From the NCBI GenBank assembly GCA_910585615.1, contig CAJUFO010000009.1:22235-86234 (forward strand): a DNA stretch of 64,000 bases, in the 5' to 3' direction. The notes below the pieces were generated by a model that was given only the letters and a program-made list of their open reading frames with translations, ran no database searches and was not told where the DNA came from. Position numbers and translations under genes: made by a program. Origin of the DNA: an uncultured Acetatifactor sp. (GTDB taxonomy: Bacteria > Bacillota > Clostridia > Lachnospirales > Lachnospiraceae). Shown piece by piece: positions 52,189 through 64,000 of the stretch (position 1 is its first letter; every line of letters begins with the position of its first letter).

Positions 52189-52983
52189 ATGCTTGAATTA
52201 CGCAATCTCTGCTTCCAGGTATCCGATGATGCCGATGCGCGCCTGGAAGCGGGGCAGTCCAGGGAAATCATCCGGGACATCAACCTGACCTTTGAAGACC
52301 ACGCCTTCATCGCCATCACAGGGCCCAACGGAGGCGGCAAATCCACCCTGGCAAAGCTGATCATGGGCATCGAAAGGCCCACCTCAGGCCAGATCATATA
52401 TAACGGCACGGACATCACCCAGATGTCTATCACGGAGCGGGCTAGGCTAGGCATCAGCTTCGCTTTCCAGCAGCCGGTGCGCTTCAAGGGCATCAAGGTG
52501 CGGGATTTGATCCAGCTGGCAGCAGACAGCATGGAGGAGGGGCATTCCAGGGAAGAGCGACAGTCCAAGGTGAAGTTCCCCGACATCTGCGACTATCTGT
52601 CCAAGGTAGGCCTGTGTGCCCGGGATTATGTGAACCGGGACGTGGACGCCAGCCTCTCCGGCGGCGAGCTCAAGCGCATCGAAATCGCCACCATCATCGC
52701 CCGCAACACCCCTCTGTCGGTCTTCGACGAGCCGGAGGCGGGGATAGACCTGTGGAGCTTCAACAACCTGATACAGGTCTTCCAGGACATGCGCCGGGAG
52801 AGCGATAACTCCCTGATCATCATCTCTCACCAGGAGCGCATCCTGAACATCGCGGATGAAATCGTGGTATTGGCGGACGGCGCGGTGCAGGCCAGAGGCC
52901 GGCGCGGGGAAATCCTGCCGGAGCTTTTAAAAGGTACGGAGGGATGCAAGTTCTACCAGAGACAATCTGCCGCCGGGCAGTGA
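52189..52983 (+). CDS. sufC: SufC-type ABC ATPase of a minimal Suf system
   Basis: Cytosolic ABC ATPase that energises Fe-S cluster assembly on the SufB scaffold. Walker A TGPNGGGKST, Q-loop AFQQPVRF, signature ASLSGGELKRIEIA, Walker B LSVFDEPEAGID and switch His in IISHQER are present. The GIDLW motif after Walker B and the lack of any permease gene are SufC features. 264 residues. Followed after 191 bp by a SufB-like gene; no sufS, sufU or sufD is nearby, as in the SUF-like minimal (SmsCB) arrangement of many anaerobes. Confidence 0.9.
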   Translation: MLELRNLCFQVSDDADARLEAGQSREIIRDINLTFEDHAFIAITGPNGGGKSTLAKLIMGIERPTSGQIIYNGTDITQMSITERARLGISFAFQQPVRFKGIKVRDLIQLAADSMEEGHSREERQSKVKFPDICDYLSKVGLCARDYVNRDVDASLSGGELKRIEIATIIARNTPLSVFDEPEAGIDLWSFNNLIQVFQDMRRESDNSLIIISHQERILNIADEIVVLADGAVQARGRRGEILPELLKGTEGCKFYQRQSAAGQ

Positions 52984-53174
52984 CGCATATGCGGGCAAGG
53001 CTGTCGTCTCGTGCAGAACATATGTTTGGCCAAAGCAGTCAATCTTTGCGCCGGCAAAGGGCGTACCACAGGGAGACCGAATCGCACAATAGGGCCTGGC
53101 CCCTGAAAGCCTCTGTTGCCATGAGCGATTCCTGGCCCGCAGGAAAAGACATGAAAAAGAAAAGAGGACATTCT

Positions 53175-54092
53175 ATGGACGACATACAGAAAAATCTATT
53201 AGAGCAGGTGGCAGGGCTCCATGAGATGCCCGCCGGAGCCTACAACATCCGGGCCAACGGCAAGAGCGTGGAGCGCTCCACAACGGCCCATATCGACATC
53301 GTGACAAAAGAAGACAAACAGGGCATCGACATCATCATCAAGCCCGGCACGAAGAAAGAGAGCGTGCACATCCCCGTGGTCCTGAGCCAGAGCGGTTTGA
53401 CCGAGATGGTCTATAACGATTTCTACGTGGGGGACGACTGCGACGTGACCATCGTGGCCGGATGCGGCATCCACAACAGCGGCGACAGCGACAGCCGCCA
53501 TGACGGGCTCCACAGCTTCTACATAGGAAAGAACTCCCATGTAAAGTATGTTGAGAAGCACTATGGCAGCGGCGACGGGCGAGGCGGGCGCATCATGAAC
53601 CCTCAGACACAGGTGGAGGTGGGCGAGAACAGCTTCATGGAGATGGAGACCGTACAGATCAAGGGCGTGGACTCCACCAAGCGCTTCACCGGTGCCAAGC
53701 TGGCGGACGGCGCCCGCATCGTGGTGACGGAAAAGCTCATGACCCATGGCAGCCAGGTGGCGGAGACTTCTTTCCAGGTGGACTTAGACGGGGAGGGCTC
53801 CAGCGCCAACATCATCTCCCGCTCCGTGGCCAGGGACGATTCCCTCCAGGTATTCTATTCCAAAATCAATGGGAACAACCGCTGCACGGGCCACTCCGAA
53901 TGCGATGGCATCATCATGGACAGGGCCCATATCAGCGCCATTCCGGAGATCACTGCCGGCCATCTGGACGCGGAACTGATCCATGAGGCCGCCATCGGCA
54001 AGATTGCCGGAGAACAGATTACGAAGCTCATGACCCTGGGCCTGACGGAGGCACAGGCGGAGGCCCAGATTGTGAACGGATTCCTGAAATAG
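53175..54092 (+). CDS. SufB/SufD-family scaffold protein of a minimal Suf system
   Basis: The right-handed beta-helix core of SufB/SufD is recognisable: DDCDVTIVAGCGIHN, HSFYIGKNSHVKYVEKHYG, ETSFQVDLDGEGSS, CTGHSECDGIIMD and ELIHEAAIGKIAGEQ. At 305 residues it lacks the long N-terminal extension of E. coli SufB (495 aa), as expected for the minimal SufC-SufB pair. Candidate cluster ligands include the cysteines in GCGIHN and CTGHSEC. ATG 53175 has AGAGGA 7 bp upstream. The 191-bp gap to sufC holds only a small hairpin (53044-53059), so the two genes are probably co-transcribed. Confidence 0.88.
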   Translation: MDDIQKNLLEQVAGLHEMPAGAYNIRANGKSVERSTTAHIDIVTKEDKQGIDIIIKPGTKKESVHIPVVLSQSGLTEMVYNDFYVGDDCDVTIVAGCGIHNSGDSDSRHDGLHSFYIGKNSHVKYVEKHYGSGDGRGGRIMNPQTQVEVGENSFMEMETVQIKGVDSTKRFTGAKLADGARIVVTEKLMTHGSQVAETSFQVDLDGEGSSANIISRSVARDDSLQVFYSKINGNNRCTGHSECDGIIMDRAHISAIPEITAGHLDAELIHEAAIGKIAGEQITKLMTLGLTEAQAEAQIVNGFLK

Positions 54093-54119
54093 CGACATAA
54101 AAAGAGCATAAAGCAAAAC

Positions 54120-54177
54120 CCTCCGGGCAATGATAGTAGCGATGTAGACTTCTATTCAGATACCCGGAGGATTTTTT
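54120..54177 (+). promoter_or_regulatory. hairpin whose 3' arm contains the PFOR ribosome-binding site
   Basis: CCTCCGGG (54120-54127) pairs with CCCGGAGG (54163-54170), loop of 35 nt, followed by ATTTTTT and directly by the PFOR ATG at 54178. It looks like a terminator for the suf genes, but the GGAGG of the PFOR gene lies inside the stem, so folding would also hide the ribosome site. Confidence 0.6.
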
Positions 54178-57987
<3,810 letters not shown>

Positions 57988-58010
57988 GCACCTCAGTATC
58001 GTCCGAGGGT

Positions 58011-58035
58011 GCCGGCAGATTCCTTTCCTGCCGGC
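58011..58035 (+). terminator. GC-rich hairpin after the PFOR gene
   Basis: GCCGGCAG (58011-58018) pairs with CTGCCGGC (58028-58035), loop of 9 nt; no T-run follows, so termination is uncertain. Confidence 0.4.
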
Positions 58036-58167
58036 GCCCCCGAATCCGCGCCGAGCCTATGCCCGGGCTGCTCCCGGGCCGCCCCTATGTCCGCTTTCCC
58101 GCCACATGCGCGGAAGCTCCCTACTGTCCGGCGCTTCTCCCCACAGAAATCACGGCTGTAGGCATAA

Positions 58168-58671
58168 CTATCCCTGCATGTCCTCTTCCGGCCGGATGCG
58201 GCACACCGCCACGAGCAAAGCAATGCACACCGCGACGACTGAAACGGTCAACAATGAATTCAGCCACTGAAGTTCAAAGGGCGACACCAGGAACACGGCG
58301 CACTGCAGCACCACCGCACAGACCCGCAGGATCTCCAGCCCAGCCGCTCTGTCCGGCTGCCCGGGACGAATCCGCCCCGCCACTTCCCCCAGCAGCACGT
58401 ACAGGGCATACAGGCTCACCGCCAGCGCCACCAGCGCCTCCACCGAATTCTCAAACCGCCATATCCAGTGCAGAAAACCGTCTGCCGCCAGCACCAGAAA
58501 CAGCGGAGCCACCCGCTCCTCTCCCGGCGCAGGCTCTTTGTGGCTTCGGATGGACCCATAGAACAGCAGCATCCCCACGAACTCCGGCAGCAGGTTCCAT
58601 TGACCAATGCGGAAATCGATAAAGGTGAAAAAAATCCCCCATCTCAGACATCTCAAAGCTCTCCGCTCCAC
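58168..58671 (-). CDS. multi-pass membrane protein downstream of blaR1
   Basis: About 167 residues with five to six hydrophobic segments (near 10-35, 50-68, 72-90, 105-125, 128-152). No family recognised. There is no ATG; GTG 58671 follows GGAGGGGG and overlaps the end of blaR1 by 19 bp, so translation is probably coupled. It may be an effector controlled by the BlaI/BlaR1 circuit, but this is only an inference from position. Confidence 0.65.
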   Translation of the reverse strand: MERRALRCLRWGIFFTFIDFRIGQWNLLPEFVGMLLFYGSIRSHKEPAPGEERVAPLFLVLAADGFLHWIWRFENSVEALVALAVSLYALYVLLGEVAGRIRPGQPDRAAGLEILRVCAVVLQCAVFLVSPFELQWLNSLLTVSVVAVCIALLVAVCRIRPEEDMQG

Positions 58672-60506
58672 ACTTCCCCCTCCTCTATGAGCTCTCCGTC
58701 TATATAAATCTGCACGGAAACGCCCACTCTGTCCCCTTCCTTCCAGCAATAGCCCGGCTGGCTGAAACCGTTGCCGCAGCCGTAGACTTCTCTGGGAGCC
58801 CCTCCCATCAGCTCCTGTCCATCGAACATGCTGCAGCTGTTTCCCTGGCTGTCCTGTCCCGTCACGCTATGGCCGGCAGTCTCCTCCCCCTCCCGGTCAG
58901 GATCCCGGGTCAGGATTTTTACCCTGCGGCCCTCCAGGGACTCTTCTCCCAGGTAAGAGACCTGCACCCGCCTCCACTTGTACTCCATGGAAAAATACCG
59001 TGGCCAGCCCTCCTGTGCCTGGTCGCTCCGGTACAGGAAGAAGCCCCCGCCGTCCATCCCCCGGAAAACCCCTTCCTTATATGCGGACACCTCTATCCGG
59101 AAAGCGCCAAGCCGGCCGCTCCCCTCAAGCAGCGGTTCAGGGGCATACTCCCCCTTCGCCGCCCGGGACTCTTCTGTCAGCCAGACCTTCCAGCCATCCT
59201 CACAGATCAGCTCCAGTCTCCACTGGGCCCAGCCCTCCCGCTCAGGGAATGTGGCGCACACCGTTGCGCTTCCCGTAGTTTCGTCATGTACCAGATTGTA
59301 TACCCGGTAGTCCTTGACGGGCCCTGGCTTTTTGGGAAAATACGCCGGACAGGCCTCTGTGTCCTGCCCCAGAAGCCGTTTTACGGCAAAGTCCTCATAT
59401 CCGGAAATCTCCGCCTCCGGCATCACGGCCATACGGTACGCCATATTTTCTTCCTCGCAGGAGCGCAGGAAAATCCAGATTGCCTCCTGGGGCGTATGGG
59501 CATGGTAACACCTGGCATAGAGCAGGGCCCTCTCCAAATCCTTTTCCGAGTGAATCTCAGGAACCTCAAAGCCCTCCGTATCCTCCGCGGCGCTGCCGAT
59601 GGCCGACACCGACAGCATCAGGGTGATGCAAAGGGTAGCCACGCCGATTTTTCCAGGCACCCGCCTAAAGTCGCGGATTCGGCGGATACGGGTCTTCATG
59701 TTCCGGTAAGAGCCAGCCATGTTAGAGGTACCTATCCTCCCAGGGTTCCGCTTCTGCCCCTCCCCCATGGCAATCAGGAGCGCCCCGTAGGCCCTGGCGC
59801 TGTCCCCGCCGCAGCGCTCCAGCACCCGCTGGTCGCAGAGAGCCTCGCTGTCGTTGAGCACCACGGCGGTCAGGAACCAGACGAAAGGATTGAACCAGTT
59901 CACCACCCGCACCGCATGTACCGCTATATTTACCAGCACGTCCCGGTACTCTCTGTGAAGCAGTTCGTGGAGGACCACCTGCTCCTCCGGCAGCCCCGCA
60001 TCCCCGGGAAGCACCAGCACCGGATGCACCAGCCCGCAGACATAGGGCGTCCCGGTCCTGCGGACACGGATGTCCCTGCAGCCCTTCAGCCCATATTTCC
60101 CTGCGATTCCCTCCACATATTCCCTTGCGGCCCCGTCCGCCCGGGGCGCCAGCGCCACCTGCACTCGCAGCACGGTCCATAGACCCAAGTAGAAAGCGCC
60201 CAGCAGGCCTGCCCCCCACAGATACGACCAGCCCAGCAGGCCGCTCAGCCCTCCATGCCCCCTTTTCTCCGCCACGATCCGCCCCATCTCCACCCATTCC
60301 CCTATGGGCAGTTCCTGAAACACCGAGAGCGGCGTGGGGACAGGCCGGAAACGGACCGGCACGATTACCCGCACCAGGAGCACCAGCCAGATGAAATAAT
60401 GCCATCTGGCATCCAGCTTGTCATAGAAAAGCAGCTTCATGCCCCATATCAGCAGACCGATTACCGTAACGGATGCCGTATACTCCAATATTCCCCAGAT
60501 ATCCAC
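58653..60506 (-). CDS. BlaR1-like M56 membrane metallopeptidase
   Basis: Sensor peptidase of the BlaR1/MecR1 type: on signal it cleaves the BlaI repressor. Four membrane helices lie in the first 330 residues; the zinc site HELLH is at about residue 180 with NDSEALCDQRVL as the following acidic motif. The external part (about 330-617) is not a penicillin-binding domain with SxxK; it is an unrelated region, so beta-lactam sensing is not supported. GTG 60506 has GGAGGG just upstream. 617 residues. Confidence 0.85.
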   Translation of the reverse strand: MDIWGILEYTASVTVIGLLIWGMKLLFYDKLDARWHYFIWLVLLVRVIVPVRFRPVPTPLSVFQELPIGEWVEMGRIVAEKRGHGGLSGLLGWSYLWGAGLLGAFYLGLWTVLRVQVALAPRADGAAREYVEGIAGKYGLKGCRDIRVRRTGTPYVCGLVHPVLVLPGDAGLPEEQVVLHELLHREYRDVLVNIAVHAVRVVNWFNPFVWFLTAVVLNDSEALCDQRVLERCGGDSARAYGALLIAMGEGQKRNPGRIGTSNMAGSYRNMKTRIRRIRDFRRVPGKIGVATLCITLMLSVSAIGSAAEDTEGFEVPEIHSEKDLERALLYARCYHAHTPQEAIWIFLRSCEEENMAYRMAVMPEAEISGYEDFAVKRLLGQDTEACPAYFPKKPGPVKDYRVYNLVHDETTGSATVCATFPEREGWAQWRLELICEDGWKVWLTEESRAAKGEYAPEPLLEGSGRLGAFRIEVSAYKEGVFRGMDGGGFFLYRSDQAQEGWPRYFSMEYKWRRVQVSYLGEESLEGRRVKILTRDPDREGEETAGHSVTGQDSQGNSCSMFDGQELMGGAPREVYGCGNGFSQPGYCWKEGDRVGVSVQIYIDGELIEEGEVWSGEL

Positions 60507-60602
60507 AGATTCCCTCCCCTCTCCAAAAGCCCCGCTCCAATCCTCGTTTCCCCTGGCTTCCCGCCAAGCCGCCAGCCCCATGGCAGACAGGCCATGACAT
60601 CC

Positions 60603-60962
60603 CTATCCGTCCACCTTGTCCAGCAGACTGCGCAGCTTCCGGGCCTCACTGGCCGTCAACTGGCCGTCCCGCACAAAAGCGGCCACCATGTTCCCCACAT
60701 TCCCCTGGTACACACGCTTCAAAAAGCTCTGCCGCTCCTGCTTCTCGCATTCTTCCCTGGAGACCAGGGCCCGGTACACATGGGGGGAGCGCTCCCTGTC
60801 CACTTCCAGCACCCCCTTGGCGCATAGCCTGGTCAGGAAAGTATGCACCGTATTCTTGCTCCACTTCCTTCCCAGCCTCTGTGCCAGCTGGGGCTGGGTC
60901 ATCTCTCCCTGCCACAAAATCTCCATCAGCGCCCATTCGCTTTCCGTTATCCTGTCGTTCAT
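60603..60962 (-). CDS. BlaI/MecI family transcriptional repressor
   Basis: Winged-helix repressor (119 residues): ITESEWALMEILWQ, LAQRLGRKWSKNTVHTFLTR, GVLEVDRERSPHVYRALV is the DNA-binding domain, and the C-terminal helices (about 75-119) dimerise and carry the cleavage region. ATG 60962 has GGAGGAGG upstream; the frame to 61025 is not needed. It lies upstream of blaR1 (96-bp gap). Two TACA-N2-TGTA sites over its promoter indicate autorepression. Confidence 0.93.
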   Translation of the reverse strand: MNDRITESEWALMEILWQGEMTQPQLAQRLGRKWSKNTVHTFLTRLCAKGVLEVDRERSPHVYRALVSREECEKQERQSFLKRVYQGNVGNMVAAFVRDGQLTASEARKLRSLLDKVDG

Positions 60963-61045
60963 GCCTGCCTCCTCCTTATCGGCTTCCAGAATCCGGTTCC
61001 CATTCTCTTTTCCGGTCCCCTCCATGAGAATCTGATTTCACTTAC

Positions 61046-61100
61046 AGCCTACATTTGTAGGCTACATCTTCATACTACACCTGTAGGCTCCTTTTGTCAA
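61046..61100 (-). promoter_or_regulatory. blaI promoter with two BlaI operators
   Basis: Minus strand TTGACA (61100-61095), 17-bp spacer, TAGTAT (61077-61072). Operator A, CTACACCTGTAG (61075-61086), fills the downstream half of the spacer and touches the -10; operator B, the perfect 18-bp palindrome AGCCTACATTTGTAGGCT (61046-61063), lies just after the start region. Both contain the BlaI/MecI core TACA-N2-TGTA. Confidence 0.85.
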
Positions 61101-61199
61101 TCCCTTTCGAATCCGTCTTCATAAATATCTGCCGCCAAAAAGGCCCATGTCCATACGCCCGAAAGCATATGGACATGGGCCTTTTTCATCCGGCTGCCT

Positions 61200-61733
61200 C
61201 TACTTGACCGCCTCGTCAGGCAGCTCACCGCTCTTTTCGTATTTCCTCCACAGGCTGTGGAACTTGAACGTATAGGCAATCGCCCACCCGCCGGCCAGGG
61301 GAATCAGCCAACCCTGCACCTGGCCGTTCGCGATTGCAACCATAACCATATTAAAGATGCCGTAGCACAGCGTAATAATCGCGCATATCCTGCTCTTCCC
61401 AAACTGGAGCCACAGCCCCAGAGCCAAAAGCAGCACACCATCTATGATAGAAGCCGAAATCTGAAATCCATCCATGACAGAGGAGGAAGTCAGCACCTGC
61501 ATAAGCACAGATGCCAGAATCGTCATCCCCGAACAGAAATACAGTATGATCGCGCAGCCCCTGATATTGCCCCTGCAGGATTTCATGCCGGGCAGCTTAT
61601 AGAATTCCTTTTTCGTCAGCTGGCCGCTGCGCGCCTTGCTCTTCGCCACATCCTCCGAGGACACCACCCTGCCGCAGCTCGGGCACAGCAGCGCTCCCGG
61701 TTCCAACTCCGCTCCACATCCTACACATTTCAT
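61200..61733 (-). CDS. zinc-ribbon membrane protein of unknown function
   Basis: The N-terminus MKCVGCGAELEPGALLCPSCGR is a zinc ribbon (CxxC...CxxC), followed by a basic linker and four hydrophobic segments (about 58-80, 85-105, 108-130, 135-155). Proteins of this layout are common in Clostridia and functionally uncharacterised. ATG 61733 has GGGGAGAG upstream; the ATG at 61757 overlaps that site and is rejected. 177 residues. Confidence 0.75.
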   Translation of the reverse strand: MKCVGCGAELEPGALLCPSCGRVVSSEDVAKSKARSGQLTKKEFYKLPGMKSCRGNIRGCAIILYFCSGMTILASVLMQVLTSSSVMDGFQISASIIDGVLLLALGLWLQFGKSRICAIITLCYGIFNMVMVAIANGQVQGWLIPLAGGWAIAYTFKFHSLWRKYEKSGELPDEAVK

Positions 61734-61838
61734 CTCAATCTCTCCCCTTTCTGCCATATGTCGACTTCCGTTTGCCAGGCATCCTGTTTCCCCAGGACGC
61801 CCCTCTTTCCCTAAAGCATGAGCTGCCGCCCCACTTGC

Positions 61839-63005
61839 TCAGCGGCCCTTCCAGTTGCCTATGCTCTTCTCCAGCCGCTCTAATCCTTCCTGCAGCCGCG
61901 CACTGGGACAAGCTGTATTCAGCCGGAGGAACCTTTTCCCACAGGCGCCGTACTCCTCCCCCTCGGTAAGGTACAGGCCGCTGTCCTTTCGGAGGAAAGC
62001 GGCAAGCTCCCCCGCGTCCTCCGTGAGGCCGCCGCAGTCCAGCCACAGCAGATACGTGGCCTGGGAGGGCACCGCCTTGATCTCCGGCAGCTTCTCCTCC
62101 AGAAAGCGTCGCACGAAACGCTTGTTCCGGGCAAGGTATTCCCGCAGCTCCTCCAGCCAGGCCCCGCCCTTTTGGAACGCCGCCACCGCCGCTCCTATGG
62201 CAAAGGAATTAGGCTCCGCCACCTCGTCCGTGTTCAGTCCCCGCTCCAGCTTGTGGCGGATCACTGGATTCGGCACCATCACAGCCGCCGTCTGGAGCCC
62301 CGCCAGGTTAAAGGCCTTGGTAGGCGCCAGGCAGGTGACGCTGTTGTCCCTGCAGATGTCCGAGACAGAGGCAAAGGGCACATACTCATATCCCGGATCT
62401 GTCAGGTCGCAGTGAATCTCGTCTGAAAGCACCAGTACATGGTACCTGGCGCACAGTTCCCCAATCCGGCCGAGAGTCTCCCTGTCCCAGATTTTCCCCA
62501 CCGGGTTGTGGGGATTGCACAGGAGCATCATGGTGGTCTGGGGATTGGCCAGCTTCTCCTCCAAATCGCGGAAATCAATGGAGTACTCCCTGCCATCGTA
62601 GGCCAGCGGGCTCTCCAGGATGTTTCGTCCGTTATTCCGTATGGAATTAAAGAAAATATTGTATACAGGTGTCTGCACCAGCACATTCTCCCCCACCGTG
62701 GTGAGCTTGCGCACGGCGCTGGAGATGGCAGGCACTACCCCAGTGCAGAACACCAGCCATTCCTGCTCCAGCTCCAGATGATGGCGCTGCCCCCACCAGC
62801 CCTGATAGGCTTCGTACCAATCCCGGGTCACCACATTGTAGCCGAATATCCCATGCTCCACCCGGCGCGTCAGCGCCTCCCTGACCTCCGGCGCGGTCTC
62901 GAAGTCCATGTCCGCCACCCACATGGGTAGCTCCCTCTCCGGCACGTCCCATTTCAGGGAGCCCGTGCCCCGCCTGTCCGTCATCTTGTCAAAATCGTAT
63001 CTCAT
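61839..63005 (-). CDS. PatB/MalY family PLP-dependent aminotransferase/cystathionine beta-lyase
   Basis: Fold-type I PLP enzyme that in this subfamily usually cleaves C-S bonds (cystathionine beta-lyase). Family landmarks: WVADMDFETAPEV, CNPHNPVGKIW, LSDEIHCDL and the PLP lysine in APTKAFNLAGL. 388 residues, normal length. It overlaps the degV-like gene by 4 bp (ATGA), so the two are translated together. Whether it acts as a lyase or an aminotransferase cannot be settled by sequence. Confidence 0.92.
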   Translation of the reverse strand: MRYDFDKMTDRRGTGSLKWDVPERELPMWVADMDFETAPEVREALTRRVEHGIFGYNVVTRDWYEAYQGWWGQRHHLELEQEWLVFCTGVVPAISSAVRKLTTVGENVLVQTPVYNIFFNSIRNNGRNILESPLAYDGREYSIDFRDLEEKLANPQTTMMLLCNPHNPVGKIWDRETLGRIGELCARYHVLVLSDEIHCDLTDPGYEYVPFASVSDICRDNSVTCLAPTKAFNLAGLQTAAVMVPNPVIRHKLERGLNTDEVAEPNSFAIGAAVAAFQKGGAWLEELREYLARNKRFVRRFLEEKLPEIKAVPSQATYLLWLDCGGLTEDAGELAAFLRKDSGLYLTEGEEYGACGKRFLRLNTACPSARLQEGLERLEKSIGNWKGR

Positions 63006-63853
63006 ATGCAGTCCCCCGCTGAAAAGAAGGCCACGCCGATGGCACCGGGCCCTATGTGGGTGCCGATAGTGCCGCCTACGCTGGAGGTCTCCAAAGCGTC
63101 CACAGAAGATTTCCAGAAAGATTCATGATCCTTTATGTACTTGCGCAGCATGGCATCGCTCAGACCCGTATAACCCAGCACAAAAGGCTTCCCGAAGTCG
63201 ATGCCCCCGGTCTGGCGGATCTGTTCCGCCAGGAGATTGTTGCCCTGCTTGGACCCCCGGGCTTTTCCCAGGATGGCCACCTCGCCGCGCTGGATGGCTA
63301 TGACGGGCTTGATGGACAGCAGGCTCCCTGCCATGGCCGCTGCTTTCGAGATGCGCCCGCCCTTTTTCAGATATTCCAGCGTGTCCAGCAGGGCGATCAG
63401 CCTGATGCGCTTCTTGTCCGCCTCCAGCCTCTCCACAATCTCTTCAATGCCCAGGCCGGCATCCTTTAGCCTTAGGGCATATTCCACCAGCGCGTGCTGG
63501 CCGATACTGGCGTTCTCGCTGTCAACCACCCGCACCTTTCCCCCAAAGCCCTCCGCCGCGATGCAGGCGCTCTGCCATGTGCCCGACAGCTTGGAGGACA
63601 GGGTGATGGCAATCACCTGATTGCCAGTCTCCATCGCCTCCCTGAACGCCTTCTCAAAGGCAAAAGGCGGCACCTGGCTGGTGACAGGGAGCTCATCGCA
63701 TTCAATCAGCTTTTCGTAGAACATCTGGTGGGTCAGGTTTATGCCGTCCTGGAATTCCTCCTCCCCGAAAGTGATGCTCACTGGCAGAACCCTCAAGTCC
63801 TCCCTCTTATTGCCCACAACATCCGACGCGGAATCTGTGATGATCCTGATCAT
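63002..63853 (-). CDS. DegV family fatty-acid-binding protein
   Basis: DegV/FakB proteins bind fatty acids and present them to the kinase FakA. The 283-residue protein shows IITDSASDV, VTSQVPPFAF, ITLSSKLSGTWQSA, LDTLEYLKKGGRIS and the C-terminal GTHIGPGAIGVAF, all characteristic. No fakA gene is in the window. ATG 63853 is the start; it leads the unit with the PatB-type gene. Confidence 0.93.
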   Translation of the reverse strand: MIRIITDSASDVVGNKREDLRVLPVSITFGEEEFQDGINLTHQMFYEKLIECDELPVTSQVPPFAFEKAFREAMETGNQVIAITLSSKLSGTWQSACIAAEGFGGKVRVVDSENASIGQHALVEYALRLKDAGLGIEEIVERLEADKKRIRLIALLDTLEYLKKGGRISKAAAMAGSLLSIKPVIAIQRGEVAILGKARGSKQGNNLLAEQIRQTGGIDFGKPFVLGYTGLSDAMLRKYIKDHESFWKSSVDALETSSVGGTIGTHIGPGAIGVAFFSAGDCI

Positions 63854-63925
63854 TCCCTCCTCCTTTTGCGCAAACCATATTTTAATCAGAACTAATCATT
63901 TTCCCGGTATGGAAAAAGATAAAAA

Positions 63926-63998
63926 TGGGGCCTATAGGGCTCGAACCTATGACCCTCTGCTTGTAAGGCAGATGCTCTCCCAGCTGAGCTAAGACCCC
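63926..63998 (-). tRNA. tRNA-Val (anticodon TAC)
   Basis: Acceptor GGGGTCT/AGGCCCC with discriminator A; anticodon stem TCTGC/GCAGA around CTTACAA (TAC); T arm ATAGGTTCGAGCCCTAT. The 5' end is 2 bp from the right edge of the window. Confidence 0.94.
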
Positions 63999-64000
63999 AT

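Noticed and set aside
49803..52586. 927-codon open frame on the minus strand opposite the debranching enzyme and sufC
   Set aside because: It mirrors two well-supported plus-strand genes; its translation is His/Val/Gly-rich, typical of the antisense of GC-rich coding DNA, with no recognisable domain.

Overview
The window looks like a chromosomal segment of a gut-type member of the Lachnospiraceae (Clostridia, Bacillota). By eye it is fairly GC-rich for that group. The reasons are the clostridial gene order rpmE - DUF1385 - prmC - prfA next to rho, a pyruvate:ferredoxin oxidoreductase, a two-gene SufC-SufB type iron-sulfur module, many small Lachnospiraceae-type hypothetical genes (DUF4364, DUF1700, DUF6171, DUF6034, DUF4300) and consistent GGAGG-type ribosome sites.

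Layout. 1-5.2 kb: translation and termination genes on the minus strand (prfA, cut by the left edge, prmC, DUF1385, rpmE, rho). 5.5-13 kb: malic enzyme, DUF4364 protein, rarA, a NYN/LOTUS-type putative nuclease, a phosphohexomutase, and a PadR-DUF2812 pair with a striking palindromic operator. 13.2-19.5 kb: sbcC, sbcD and two small genes. 19.6-25.5 kb: two tRNA-Leu genes, a lipoprotein, an M18 aminopeptidase, a DJ-1 protein, a MITE-like repeat, a CYTH protein, an Uma2 nuclease-like protein and a MATE exporter. 25.7-29 kb: a four-tRNA operon (Arg-His-Gln-Lys) followed by a collapsed prophage (complete GH25 lysozyme, holin C-terminus, an anonymous 51-residue ORF, truncated HNH protein). 29-38.5 kb: an accessory region with acetyltransferases, an APH(6)-type kinase, a HAD phosphatase, a sulfatase, the second repeat copy, an ECF sigma/anti-sigma pair, an S51 peptidase-like protein, a degenerate ORF and a second Uma2 gene. 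38.6-42.5 kb: tRNA-Pro, a phosphoesterase, an RdgB-type pyrophosphatase, a THUMP methyltransferase, a tiny Asn/Gln-rich repeat protein, DUF1700 and DUF6171. 42.6-48.6 kb: a lipoprotein/ABC exporter operon next to its two-component system, whose response regulator is frameshifted. 48.7-58 kb: tRNA-Arg, pyroglutamyl peptidase, a glycogen debranching enzyme, sufC-sufB and PFOR. 58-64 kb: a BlaI/BlaR1 regulatory pair with its operators, a zinc-ribbon membrane protein, a PatB/MalY aminotransferase, DegV and tRNA-Val.

How the parts work together. Central metabolism is represented by malic enzyme, PFOR and glycogen/hexose-phosphate turnover. sufC-sufB could supply Fe-S clusters to PFOR, which follows it directly. 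Three self-contained regulatory cassettes are visible from the DNA: PadR (operator inside its own promoter), BlaI/BlaR1 (two TACA-N2-TGTA sites over the promoter) and the ECF sigma factor (possible AAC-type autopromoter). A fourth, the two-component system at 46-48 kb, appears disabled. No CRISPR array, intact mobile element, rRNA operon or recognisable riboswitch was seen. The best candidates for something undescribed are the 54-residue Asn/Gln-rich repeat protein, the PadR operator architecture and the pair of ~105-bp palindromic repeats.
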